Below, piece by piece: positions 21,901 to 33,230 of a stretch of 64,000 bases of DNA; within the stretch, counting starts at the first letter, position 1, and each line of letters opens with the position of its first letter. The notes under the pieces were generated by a model that was not told the origin of the DNA, did no database searches, and saw only the letters and a program-made list of their open reading frames with translations. Position numbers and translations under genes: made by a program. Origin of the DNA: Magnaporthiopsis rhizophila. Lineage: Eukaryota > Ascomycota > Sordariomycetes > Magnaporthales > Magnaporthaceae. The DNA lies in contig PYSS01000007.1 of the NCBI GenBank assembly GCA_003049465.1, positions 1-64,000 of the forward strand, read 5' to 3'.

Positions 21901-23099
21901 CGACGCTCGATATCCTCGGGCCCAAGTACCTCCGTGTCCTTGTTAGAGGGGTCGTTGGCATAGCGGCGTAGAAATGGCAGCAGTATTTTCTTGACGACAA
22001 TCATGCGGTGTCCGGTGGTCGGTCGTGACGCGAACGTGTGGTAGGCAGCCTCTAAATCGTCAAACTCTGACTCGAGCGGGTCCCCCCCGGTGGGTGAAGG
22101 CGCTGCTGTCCTGGAAGCGGCGGCGGTCGTATCTGAGCCGTAGTCCGAGGGAACTGTGGTGGTCCCGAATGAGTCGGATGTCGTATCGTCTTCGGTCGAT
22201 GAGGCATCAGCACTGCTCTTGTCAGTTCGTGATGCGGGGCGAATGGTGCCCAGTCCCGAGGAGATTGCTTCAGGCACGTCAGATGTGTCTGGCAGGTAAT
22301 CCCCGGGCGATGGCGGCCTGGAGGCGGTGGGGGATGCGCCGAGCCCCCCTCTTCCAAACACGGCTTGTGGCCGCTGCTTGATTTTCGTCAAGTATACACT
22401 CGCACGGTTCAAAGCGCGAGACGTGCCGCTCAAAGAATCCGCCGATCGGCTTGCGCCGAAGGATCCCATAAACGAGTGCCGTTTCTTTTGCAGCTTTCCC
22501 TGGTGGGAGGCGGCAGAATCTGCATTTTTCCCGTCGTGCGAGAGTAACCGCGAGTTGGCTACCCACGCGTCCTGGCGGGAGTGGGCGTGAGCGGAGGGGC
22601 GAGCCTCGGAACTGGCATGAGACGAAGATTTATGCGATAATCGCGAGAACTCTTGGGAGGCTCCTGAGCCAGGACCCGGGACCTCATCACGGTCAGCGGC
22701 ATTCCTTATGCCCAAGGCCCAAGACTGAGGTCGGACATCGGGCAGCTTCGACCCTTCCAGCTTCCCTGCCCTGTCATGGGGGTTGAGTGTCGACGAACTG
22801 GCTGGCACTGAAGACACGGTAACCGTCGGGGACTTGAGGTCAAGGTTGAGATCCTCGCCAAGAAATGGCAGATCCAAGAGTGGCAGGCCGAGCGGGCTCT
22901 TGCAGCCCTGGGAGCTGTGGGCAGACAAGGGCGTTCCCGTAGCAGGCCTCAGGGCGGGCGGGGAAAGCGGCAGGAACTGGGATGAGATCGGGGTCGGAGG
23001 AGACGACAGCGGCGGCGTAGAGAAGGTGAGGAGATCGGGGGTTGAGTGAGATCGGTGAAATGGCAAGGCCGACTTGATTGCCGGGGCCATGGTGGTCAT
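18984..23099 (-). CDS. Large DUF1765-like fungal protein
   Basis: Two exons, 23099-20353 and 20241-18984, giving 1334 aa. The intron (GTGAGT...GTCAACAG, with a GCTAAC branch) joins NEVDA to RIFMAASERLMTVWSHYLWL in frame. The N-terminal 350 residues are Ser/Pro-rich and disordered. A folded helical region follows (from about residue 355, LLPFLRRYANDPSNKDTEVL, RWWVALLQILDGRSG, and onward through WILDVCKLML-like segments). The C-terminal part has another Ser/Pro/Gly-rich stretch and a short conserved patch FRFTLHNVAWPGGPAGGF. This layout resembles the fungal DUF1765 family, whose function is unknown; the family call is from memory. Possibly cytoplasmic; no signal peptide or clear membrane segment was seen. 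Confidence 0.75.
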
Positions 23100-26000
23100 C
23101 CAGGTCGGGTCCCGCTCACGTCAATTCATCATGACGTGTTGAGAATCGAGTCGACGGTGACGACTCGGGAATGGCAGCGGAGGTCCGGAGCTTGGTGGGC
23201 GGAAGCAATGAAGGACGAGCCACACCCAGGCCCAGTCCAATCGACCCGGCAGGCAGTCGCTGTCGATCGCCAGCACGGGTCAGAGCAACCCGCTGTTGAT
23301 ACAAATCCGGCCGAATTAACCTGGCAGCCCGCAGCCGCACCCTCCATACGGGACAATGGCAAATAAATGATACGAGATCGAGTGATAGGAAGGCACTCAG
23401 GTGGAATAAAGACTGAAAGCTGAGTGTGAAAAAGAAAAGGAGGGAAAAAAAGATACCCCACGACGTAGCCACCGGACTTCCTCCCCCTGTTCGCGCTCTC
23501 GGTACCTCGAAGTACCTGCCTCCCCGGTCTGGGAGGCAGGTAGTCAGATGCAAAAGCGCCGCCAAGCTGGCCGGCCGCGCGGTGGTGAGAGTGGTGGAGG
23601 ATTGGGGCTGGGGAAAGTATCCATGTACTAGAAGGTACTTGTGGGGTACATGGCTTCATCAGGCCCAGGTCGAGGTTGGAAGCGAGCGCTGATTGCGCGT
23701 AGGTATTCATAACGATGCCTACTTGGGCACAGGGTGCGAGGGCCTGCCCCGCGGCCGTGCTGAGGAGGCGCCGCCAGGACAAGAGACAATCGGCGTGGAA
23801 GCGACGGATCGCCGGTCTCCATTTCTGCCAGGACAGGGGGGCATGCGTCTGTCGGTGGATCGCACGCTTCTCCATCCACAAAGCAGCTGTATGGTCCGTG
23901 GGCCTCGCGCTGCCTACCTAGAACTGCGGTGCAATGTCGGGAAGATGGTCCAATGGACTCGACCGAGGCAGAGGGCAGAGGCAAGAATTAAAAAGGCGCA
24001 GTGGTGCCTTGGCGGACGGCCCAGCCATCCAATCCGCCTCCCCAGCTGTGCCAACCATGCGTTATATCGCTGGAGAAATAAAGAATGGACATTAAAAGCA
24101 CGGTCGAGATTCCGACCCGCAATGGATATTTGGTGCAAAAGAATTGCTTTCCATGGGTTCTAGTAGGCTAGTGGTGGAACCAAGGAAAAGATCCACGAGA
24201 AAAACCTGGAAAACCGCGCTGGCACCAGCCCAAGGGCCCCCTGTCCAGGATGCACGACGTCCGTCGCCTCGCACTCGGTCCTTTACCACCAGCCTGCCCC
24301 TTTAGTATGTCGCCTAGCTGCGAAGTGTTGGGAGTCCTGCTGTGGATAGGGCTTCAGTCTTCAGCCCTGAAACAGCGCGCCTCTGTCTGCCGCTTCATGT
24401 GGCACGACTGCTTTCCCCCTTGCGACTGACGGACAGGTCTCCCCGACCACCTCGCTGTACCGGGCAAACGCCTTCGTTGTCGAGACATGCCCCCTTGCCC
24501 CTGCATCATCCCGTCCCTCCGTGTCCGCCGCTATGACTGCGACTAGTGGTATGCCATCTTTTCGAGTGGCAGATGGAGCTAGACTGGTGCGGCTGATCCG
24601 TCTGTCCTCAAATCGTTTTGCGCCACAGGCCAATATTAAACATTGCAAGGAAAGGAAGAAAAAGCGCCCCGCCGTTCTCGTGCTGCGTCTAGCACTCAGC
24701 GTCATGGCGCCCTGCCCAGCTGAATGCACCTGTGCGGTCGCATACTGAAGACCCCTACTGGTCGGGGTGCCTGCGCCACGGGACCAAACTTCTCTGACCG
24801 CCCAGGATCGCCTGTCAATTCGCGATGTCCGAAATCCAGAAAAGGATGTGTCGGCTTGTTGTCAACGCCAACTCCGCCCGCCCTGAGCTGTCAACTTTGA
24901 CATGCATGCATACCGACAACTTTGGCCTGTTAGCATCGAGACCCGTAGAAGACCTTTCCGTATTCGTCGCTCGCTCACGATGGAGGTCCGACACCGAAGA
25001 GATCGTGGTCCTATAGTGTTTGCCCTGCCTCTGGTCTTCGAACCTTCATCCACGACCCCAGGACGTGGATCTGCACCAAGGCAGGCTGAGGCTGGTCTTT
25101 GGGACCCTCTGTAACCTGCACACACGTCATTGGGCTTCTCGTGGGGGCCGCCACCTGCAGTCACTGACTGGGTTTTGCAGATAGAGCAGCCATGCCCATG
25201 TGTATCGGGGTATTGAGTCGGTGGTCCCGCTGACAAACTTGGACGAGGGCGGTCAAAGACTTGACTCCTGGTACCTCGGATAACTTCTAGCCACACTGGT
25301 AGCAAAAAATTTCAAGGCCAGCCCTGCAGGAGGGAGGCGAAACCCCGCCGGTCGCCCATGCACGAGATCATATACATCGCAATTCCTGGTTGGCGCGTGT
25401 GTCTGACCTGCTCCTCGAGGGTAGCCTTGACGCAGCGCTCTTGATCCCTTTAACGAACGTCAGGTAGGTACTATATAGGTAGTTTCATCACAAGATCTGC
25501 GACTCGCGTACCAGTCACCCACCGACCAAAAGTGAGTGGCCGGTTGGGTCGTCAAGCAAGGGGGAGGCTATACATACTACATGTCCGAGATTCATGGACA
25601 GCTGGCATATGACAATGACAACAGCTTCTTCATGCGATCTTGGCATGGTTGCGTTAGTTGTGATCGGCCGTCGACAGACATACCATACTGATATATATGA
25701 TAGAGCCACTCGTGCATGCTTAAGAGGTGACCCAATGGCTATGTAGACAAGTGTCGTTCTCCGTGCTTCCAATCCTGCGAGTTGGGCAACATGGATCCAG
25801 GCGGCGGCCCCATGCATCCGAGTGGACCTAACCGGGTGCCAGGGGCTTATCGATGTTGGTTGGTAATAGGATCGATCGGATATGAGAGCAGGAACGTTGA
25901 ACTCGGGAATTTGTCTGTGCCTACCTAAGGGGAGCCTAAAATGAAGGTAATATCAACGGTGAAAGGGATTGGAGATGCAAATAAGTGGTGAATCACAATC

Positions 26001-26481
26001 CCGAATTTTATGCCACCAAAGACAGTAACGAGATAAAAGAGATGAAAAGAAATGAAAAGAAAAGAAAAACAAGAAAAACAAAAGAAGGAGAAAAAAAGAG
26101 AAAAGACAGAAGAGACAGAAAAATGTTGTGCCGGCCGTATCAAGGTTCTCGGCAGATCGGCCGTCCAGGCGGGTAACCAAAATTGGACGTGAGTGAGCGT
26201 CGCAGCGAGATTGGCAACCGGCCGTCGGCTCGCCAGGTCCATGTTACCCACCAGCCTACCAACTCTCCACTTCACCAGCGCGACGAACAAGGACAAGACC
26301 ACCTGGCGCAACATGTCCCCTGCCTGATTGACCGTGGATACCTACCGCGCCTACGTAGCGACGACGACATCTCTGGGACAGGCCCTGCTGGGCCCCCGCC
26401 ATCTCGAAGACCCAACGGCCTCAAACGAGAATTGCCGTCGCAAGCCAGCCCCTGCGTCCCGACGCGCTGACGCCTCCCGCG
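23100..26481. other. 3.4-kb gene-free intergenic region
   Basis: The longest gene-free stretch of ordinary base composition in the window, between the DUF1765-like gene (-) and the glutaredoxin (+). It contains a 12-bp perfect hairpin at 23513-23542 (TACCTGCCTCCC and its complement) and a polypurine tract at about 26030-26125. Open frames here are short, Arg/Pro-biased and overlap on both strands, so none is called. Confidence 0.55.
23513..23542. repeat. 12-bp perfect inverted repeat
   Basis: TACCTGCCTCCC, a 6-nt loop CGGTCT, then GGGAGGCAGGTA. It lies about 415 bp upstream of the DUF1765-like start codon. Confidence 0.7.
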
Positions 26482-27389
26482 ATGCCTTCCGCCCGGCGCC
26501 TGCGGCTACTGGGCACCGTCGCCGTCGCCGTCCTGTTGACCCTCCTCTTCATGTCCAGGCTGCGCCAGGCCGGCGACCCCGACTCCAACTCGTTACAGGA
26601 CTTTTACCACAAAACCAAGAGCGCCATCGACAGGGCACAAGCGGGGAGACAAGCCGCGTCCAAGCCAGGGGGCGGCACCGAGACCAAAGGCCACCACCTA
26701 CATCCGGACAAGGACGCTGATGGCGATGTCGACGAGGACGATACCAAGCTCACTAAGGAGGTTACCGACCGCCTCAAAGCCGCCGAGCAGCAGGCGAAGG
26801 AGCTCGCCAACTCGAAAGCCCCCAACAAACCCGACGTCCCCAGCAATGTGGTCGGAATCGGCAGCTCGGCCGGCGGCCAGGGCAAGAAGAAAAAGACCAA
26901 AGACAGCAGGCCCGAGGTGGAAGATGAGACGGGAGAGGATCACAAGATCGCCGACGAGCTCGATGCGATTCTCCGCAAGTCTCCGGGTATGTCTATCGTC
27001 GGCACCGCCCACTCACGCCTCCCCTGGCTCTCCAGGTTAGCTAACGCGCCATGTCTTCCCATTGCATAGTTATCATCTTCTCCAAGTCTTACTGCCCTTA
27101 CTCCAAGCGAGCAAAGGGCCTGCTGCTGGAGAAGTACGCCATCGACCCTGCGCCTTACGTCGTGGAGCTCGACGAGCACCCGCTCGGTCCACAGATGCAG
27201 GCAAGGCTGGGCACCCTTACCGGCCGGAAGACGGTGCCAAATATTATGGTCAACGGCAAGAGCATCGGCGGCAGCGATGACATCGCTGAGCTGGACCGGG
27301 ACAAGTCTTTGGTCACAAAAATCAAGTCGCTAGGAGGGAAGCGGGTGACCATGAAAGAGCGTTTTTCAGGCGACAAGGCCTCACCATAG
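26482..27389 (+). CDS. Membrane-anchored monothiol glutaredoxin (Grx6/Grx7 type)
   Basis: Two exons, 26482-26986 and 27070-27389, giving 274 aa. The intron (GTATGT...GCATAG, branch GCTAAC) joins RKSP to VIIFSKSYCPYSKRAKGLL. The active site is CPYS, the same as yeast Grx7. An uncleaved N-terminal hydrophobic segment (LRLLGTVAVAVLLTLLFM, residues about 6-23) is a type II signal anchor, so the domain should face the ER/Golgi lumen. A charged linker with Asp/Glu and Lys clusters separates it from the glutaredoxin domain (about residues 165-265). The glutathione-binding pattern KTVPNIMVNGKSIGGSDDI is intact. Fungal glutaredoxins of this type act in the early secretory pathway in thiol homeostasis. 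Confidence 0.9.
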
Positions 27390-28150
27390 CGCGGCCTCCG
27401 GATGCGCCGCCACATCTTTCTTTTACGAGAATCGCTGTATACGAGTTAATAAAGACGCTTGCTCCCACGGGGCCTTCCAAGCCGCCAGCTTCTCGCTCCC
27501 TCCATCCTCGGCCGCCCGCCCGCCTGTCCCAGACGCTTGCCATATGGGATACTCCTTCTTGTCCTCCGAGCTCTTTCTCTGTGGAGGCTCCGTTTGCTTT
27601 AGCGGAATGTGTCCGCCTGTGATCCGGTTGCATTCTTGGCCTGTCCTGCTATATACAACCAGCCTTGCATTGGAACTTGTTGTTCCCCCTTTTTTTTTTT
27701 CTTCGGCCGTCGCCCGCCTCCCCGCCCCCGGTACCCTCCACGCACCCCAAGACATTATCGACGACGGGAACCTGCTACTTCCCGATGATTAACTTGTCTC
27801 TTCCAATTCTGCTATCATACATCCTCTCTGCCTCACCTTATGATACCAACTCACCTTGTGCGCTCGCATAGGCAAGTAGGTATGTAGCTGCGGGTCGCAT
27901 GCGATCCAATCACCTGGCTGAGCTCGGCTGGATTCGGCGCTGGCCATCAAGGTGCCCGCTTCCTTTTGCTCCCCTTTAACCAGTCGCCCTTTCTCAGGCG
28001 AGAGCGCAACGCGTCTTCTCCTTTTGCTCTTTCCTTTTTTGTTCTTTCTTGCCGGTGATCTCTCTGTCGCAGAATCCTAGCGTCTCCGCTGCGAAGCGAG
28101 GTCGGAGGGCATCATCATTACCCCTATCATCATCCTTCTGAGAGCTAGAC
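27390..28150. other. Glutaredoxin-F-box intergenic region
   Basis: 761 bp, pyrimidine-rich around 27680-27720 and 28000-28060, consistent with a 3' UTR followed by a fungal promoter. No gene was recognised. Confidence 0.5.
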
Positions 28151-28993
28151 ATGGCCCCGTTTATCTTCGATTTGCCAGAAGTCATGCTGCTCATCATTGA
28201 GCATGCAGACCTACCTACTCTATCTGCTCTGGCGCGCACCCGCAGGCATGCCTGGCAAGTTGTTTCAAACTACGAGGCATCCATCTCTGCAGACCGGCTG
28301 AACAACTTCCCCATCCCCCCTACCACAAGCGTGCTGTCGACCAAACGAGTTAATGGGCGCCGCGTTCTACCTCGCCTCTCCCTAAACACCGTCCGCGAGC
28401 TTCAGCGCAGAGAACAACGCATCTCGACCATGGTGCGGAGCGAGTTCCTAGCGGCTAACACCACGATTCCGAGCCGGGCGCGACCGCGGTACTTGTGCTG
28501 CCTTGAGCGCGCCGCTCACCTGTGCGACCATATCTCGGACCTCGGCTGCCTCTGTGACGGCAACCACAGCCTGGAAACGAGTCTCCGCGGGCGCCAAGCC
28601 CAAGCCAACTTCATCAAGACTCTTCCGACCACCGACCTAGCCTTCCTTTCGGAGCTTTCGTGGATAGGCTCCATCGGTTGGGCCCGGTCCATGGGGACCA
28701 CTATCAACGGCGACCCGGATACCAAGTACAAGTCACTGGCCTTTGAGGAGATGGTGCTGCGCAAAGGATCGGCGTTTCTCTGGGGATACGCCCTTGGCCC
28801 TGACGAGTTCCGTGCGCACGCCGAAAAACAAATCCTCAGCGGCGCCGACGAGATTGAGGATTGGGAGATGGGAGTTGGGGACCAACTGCCCTCTCTCCGA
28901 CAAGCTGTGATCCGCACCTTCATGGCACACAAAGGATGCGAGTTCAAGGATGTGTGGACAGAGTTTGACACTTTGATCGTCCAATGTTGCTAG
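28151..28993 (+). CDS. F-box-like hypothetical protein
   Basis: A 280-aa single-exon frame with an ATG start. The N-terminus (FDLPEVMLLIIEHADLPTLS followed by ALARTRR) has the pattern of a fungal F-box, the Skp1-binding motif of SCF ubiquitin ligases. The remainder has no motif that I can name. It contains scattered Cys residues (YLCCLERAAHLCDH, LGCLCDG) and a C-terminal acidic patch (GADEIEDWEMG). Substrate-recognition repeats such as LRR or WD40 are absent. The F-box assignment rests only on the first 30 residues. Confidence 0.65.
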   Translation: MAPFIFDLPEVMLLIIEHADLPTLSALARTRRHAWQVVSNYEASISADRLNNFPIPPTTSVLSTKRVNGRRVLPRLSLNTVRELQRREQRISTMVRSEFLAANTTIPSRARPRYLCCLERAAHLCDHISDLGCLCDGNHSLETSLRGRQAQANFIKTLPTTDLAFLSELSWIGSIGWARSMGTTINGDPDTKYKSLAFEEMVLRKGSAFLWGYALGPDEFRAHAEKQILSGADEIEDWEMGVGDQLPSLRQAVIRTFMAHKGCEFKDVWTEFDTLIVQCC

Positions 28994-30006
28994 GGGGACC
29001 GGCCTTCCGAGAGCGACACCGAACATATAACCTGAACGGGACCGCGCAACCTGCACACTATGTCGAAGCCCTCCTCCAGTATCCTCACGATTTGTTCGGC
29101 GTCGAGCCGGCGGCATGCGGTTCATGACCCTTGGCGACCAAGCATCGATACGCTCTTGTCTGTACCGTCGCGGTACTCCTTCAAGAATATATAAGACCAA
29201 GAGCAGGTAACCTATACAGTGCGGTCGCTAGCGACGGACATGGATTTTTCTCCCCTAGACCCCCTTTTTATCTCTCCGCCCCCTCCCAATTTGCACAAGG
29301 TATTGATAACAGCGCTTGGCTTTTCTGCGCTTTGCTTGTTTACTCTGGTATTCTGGATACGTTCGTCTTGCTATCATAATGGTCAGCGGAATGCCACTAG
29401 TGACCAACTGGGTAGATGGAGTGGTGCTGGGGTTCGCTTGGGAGGTCGTCGGGACCGGTTCTGTCTTCTCTCTCACATTCTCTCATGCGTTGCTTTCTGC
29501 CATAATATTTCCCCCCCCTCCCCTTTTCCCTTCTCTTTTCTTTCCTCATACGATGAGGAATAGCTGTCGTCTCCGGGGGTTCTCTCAAGGGGCATCACTG
29601 GTACTTCATGGCTGAGTGGCCCGGTGCCCTGAGGAGGAGAGATCCCTGGAAAGAGAATAGGTACTTCATACTGGCTACTACAATTCCGCACAAGCGTACT
29701 TCGTTTTAAGACCGGTTCTGCATCACGGGTGCACGCAAGCATTTCATTCCTCTGGACCTACGACATAGGGGGGCACGCAATGGGCTGAGGGCGGGCATGT
29801 GGCGGTCGGTGTGGCTAGTGCATGACTAAGCCCCGCACGGCGACCCACGACCCAGTCTAAACGTGAAATCCCCCGCCCACAAACGATTTTTGAGAAAAGG
29901 CAACTCCAAAAAGGCCCGTCTCTCCATTTCGCTGCAAAAGTGAGCACATCCACCCAACGGCGTCGCGAACAACGACCGAATCCTCGACAAGTTCCGAACC
30001 GCAATC
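28994..30006. other. Intergenic region upstream of RPS15
   Basis: About 1 kb with a C- and T-rich tract near 29510-29550. It holds the RPS15 promoter and 5' leader. No other gene was recognised. Confidence 0.5.
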
Positions 30007-30845
<839 letters not shown>

Positions 30846-31133
30846 GAGACGGCAGCGGGGAATGTGGGTTGGGGGGGTTCTTGCATTGAATTGATCACGG
30901 ATTACGGCGCACGGTCACGGTTTTTGCTTGATAGGTTGGCAAAAAACCAACCATCCAGAGATGATGGTGCAATAAAAGACAAAGAATCTTTTGTGGACGC
31001 TTTAAAGTGCTGGCAGGACCGGACCTCCATCATGCCAATCTCACCCTGCCGAGTGGCAGCCTAGCCTCGGGAACGGTTCGTTATGGCCCGTATAATTGCA
31101 CACGCTAGCTGCGTCAGCCGTGGATCGATCCTA

Positions 31134-31504
31134 GGCACCCCGCCCACAAAATCGATAAGACGCTTAACTGTTCGCTTGAATGCAATTGCGGCCAACGCAA
31201 AGAAAAAGGAAGAAAAAAGAAGTAAAGGAAGAAAAAAAAAAAAAAAAGGGAAAAAAAAGAAGAAAAAGCAAATGGGAAAAGCTGTAATCGGGATTTTTAA
31301 AATTGTTCATTTTTGGTGTAAAATATGTTATTTTGCGTACTTGCGCGGGTTAAAAGCACCCGCGCTGATCCCCGAAGGGCCGTCTCAGCGCGGGTGCTTT
31401 TAACCCGCGCAAGTAAGGTTACGGTTGATTGAAAATTATTAGGTTGTGCATTTTTAAAGGGAAGCGTGCTGCTAAGCGTCTCGACGATTTTGTGGGTGGG
31501 GTGC
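31134..31504. mobile_element. MITE copy 2 with TA target duplication
   Basis: A 371-bp element beginning GGCACCCCGCCCACAAAATC and ending with the inverted counterpart GATTTTGTGGGTGGGGTGC. TA dinucleotides flank both ends (31132-31133 and 31505-31506), as for Tc1/mariner/pogo-derived MITEs. It is homologous to the 284-bp copy at 15087-15370; most of the extra length is the hairpin element inserted at 31340-31413. It has no coding capacity. Confidence 0.8.
31340..31413. mobile_element. 74-bp hairpin element nested in the MITE
   Basis: A perfect 29-bp inverted repeat (left arm 31340-31368, starting CTTGCGCGGGTTAAAAGC; right arm 31385-31413) around a 16-nt loop. TA precedes and follows it, and the homologous MITE copy near 15270-15280 lacks it, so this is a real insertion. 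Each arm also contains its own stem, GCGCGGGT...ACCCGCGC. Confidence 0.8.
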
Positions 31505-31673
31505 TAGGGTCCAAATCGTTCTGCCTGGCTTTGCAGCAGTGGGCTAGCTAGCTAGCCCGTTCGTATTATATGAGTACGCCCGTGATTTCTAAATGCTCCC
31601 AGCCCGCTATCGACGCTCCAGCTCTATCCGCGTGTGCGTCTGCCAACTCTCGGCCTCGCTTCGTGGTCCTGCT

Positions 31674-32459
31674 TCAGGTGATGGGGCAAGCGTTCCGCCA
31701 AGGAAATCCAGATCGTCCCCTTCGCTCCCGTAGACAATGTGCGCAGAGGCAATGAAATTCCTTCCTCGAGCGGCCATAGTTGATGGATATCTCTTCCCCT
31801 TCCCGTATGTCCCTCCTGGCCAGCACACGCAGATCGTCTCCCGAGAAGCTGAAGTTGGCGTTCCAGTTGCCGCACGCGTGGTTGATCAGAGACCCAACCA
31901 GGTACACGGCTCCCCGCCGGCGGCCCTGGCTCTCCGGCAGGCGGAAAGCATAAGCGCTGAACCAATCCAGCATGACCTGGGACCCAGCCGCGCCCCGTCC
32001 TGCGGGCGTCGTCAGGCGCTGCTCCGATGGCCCGAGGTCTACCCGCGCCGTGGCTGGCCGGCTTAGCTTGCTTCCGATCTCGGACAGGATCGGGCCTTTT
32101 GGGGCGCTGGAAGACGCCGCCCCATCTGTTGGGGGCCGAGCTAGCGTGGTGAAGGCTGCCTGCATCAGCAGCTGGTCGCTCTCCGGCAGTGAGTCGTACG
32201 CCGCGGGCGCGTTTCTTGTGGACGCTTCATGGAACGTGTCGTGGGTTGCGGTGATAACGGGCGCTTCTTGGAAAATGAGCTCGCCGTGTTTGAAGTTCTT
32301 GCCCGCAAAGACACCGCGCCCGATCTCGGCCGAGACGATCTTGATAACGACATCGGGTCCTTCCACCGGGTCCCGGTGTGACGTCGACGAGTAGCCAGGC
32401 TGTTGCTCCCTGGTATCTGGGCCTGGTCGGCTACTAGCTACCGATGGTTGCGACACCAT
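31674..32459 (-). CDS. SET-domain protein
   Basis: A 261-aa single-exon frame. The first SET block (VSAEIGRGVFAGKNFKHGEL) starts around residue 42, followed by an insertion, then the cofactor-binding pattern LINHACGNWNANFSF and EEISINYG, and a post-SET-like Cys cluster (FHCLCAHC). The order matches fungal SET-domain proteins. The NHxCxPN motif is degenerate (INHACGNWNAN), so catalytic activity is uncertain. The N-terminal 35 residues are Ser/Pro/Gln-rich. A missed 3' exon is possible because the end (RNACPIT) is not conserved-looking. No substrate can be proposed. Confidence 0.8.
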   Translation of the reverse strand: MVSQPSVASSRPGPDTREQQPGYSSTSHRDPVEGPDVVIKIVSAEIGRGVFAGKNFKHGELIFQEAPVITATHDTFHEASTRNAPAAYDSLPESDQLLMQAAFTTLARPPTDGAASSSAPKGPILSEIGSKLSRPATARVDLGPSEQRLTTPAGRGAAGSQVMLDWFSAYAFRLPESQGRRRGAVYLVGSLINHACGNWNANFSFSGDDLRVLARRDIREGEEISINYGRSRKEFHCLCAHCLRERRGRSGFPWRNACPIT

Positions 32460-33230
32460 AGCGGGATAGTATCACAGGGAGGATAGCGAATGTCCGTAGT
32501 TGGTGGGATGTCTCTGTGCTCCGTGTCTCACTGGCCGCGCCGGCCAAGAGCCATGTACTACAAAAGTTGCGAGAGATGTAGGTGTTTGGTGAGCGACCAT
32601 ATGTAGGGCGTTCGCCTCGATCGCATTCGAGAGCGGCTAGCTACATGGTACCTACCAGCTTTGGAGAGATAATTGCATACGGAAGTGCCTACCTACCGAT
32701 GCCAGCGTCGGGAAACAAGGTCAATGACGAGGCATCATTCCTGATCGCTGATGCGCACTTGTGAGTGACACATAGGCAGGTGCCTCCCGTCCATATAAAA
32801 ATGCTGTGTGTACGACTGTTGGTGTGTATTTGCGCATAACTGCAGGTGTGCGGGTTTGCGTACACGCTCCCCCCGAGGAAGCAAGACACAAACGTGTAAG
32901 GCGCTGGGGGCTTGGTCAAGGAATAGTTCGAGATGCCCTTGTGCCCTACCAGCGCCGTGGCACTGACTTGTATCAATACCCTGCTAGCAAGGAGCCATGC
33001 ATCCGTAGTAGCAAAATCGCCGCGCCGAAGCACACAGCGCGGCAGACCTCCTAGGTTCACACTATTGACCGATCGCAAGGGGAGAATTGGGTTTGTTGGG
33101 GAATACGGATCGCTGACTGCAGGCAACGAGATAGTGACAGGAGCCCGATTGTGGCTGGTCTTGTTCTTCAAGTCCGAGAGCCAGTGTATTTTGTGTGTAG
33201 CGGTATCATGGTATACAACAAGAATCGCGA
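32460..33230. other. Intergenic region
   Basis: 771 bp between the 5' end of the SET gene and the 3' end of the complex I subunit gene, both on the minus strand. No gene or repeat was recognised. Confidence 0.5.

Larger units (their letters stand above)
30846..31673. other. Convergent intergenic region with MITE
   Basis: 828 bp between RPS15 and the SET gene 3' ends, nearly half of it occupied by MITE copy 2 at 31134-31504. No gene was recognised. Confidence 0.6.

Noticed and set aside
25985..26176. Lys/Arg/Glu-rich 63-codon frame
   Set aside because: It is a translation of a polypurine tract and not a credible protein.
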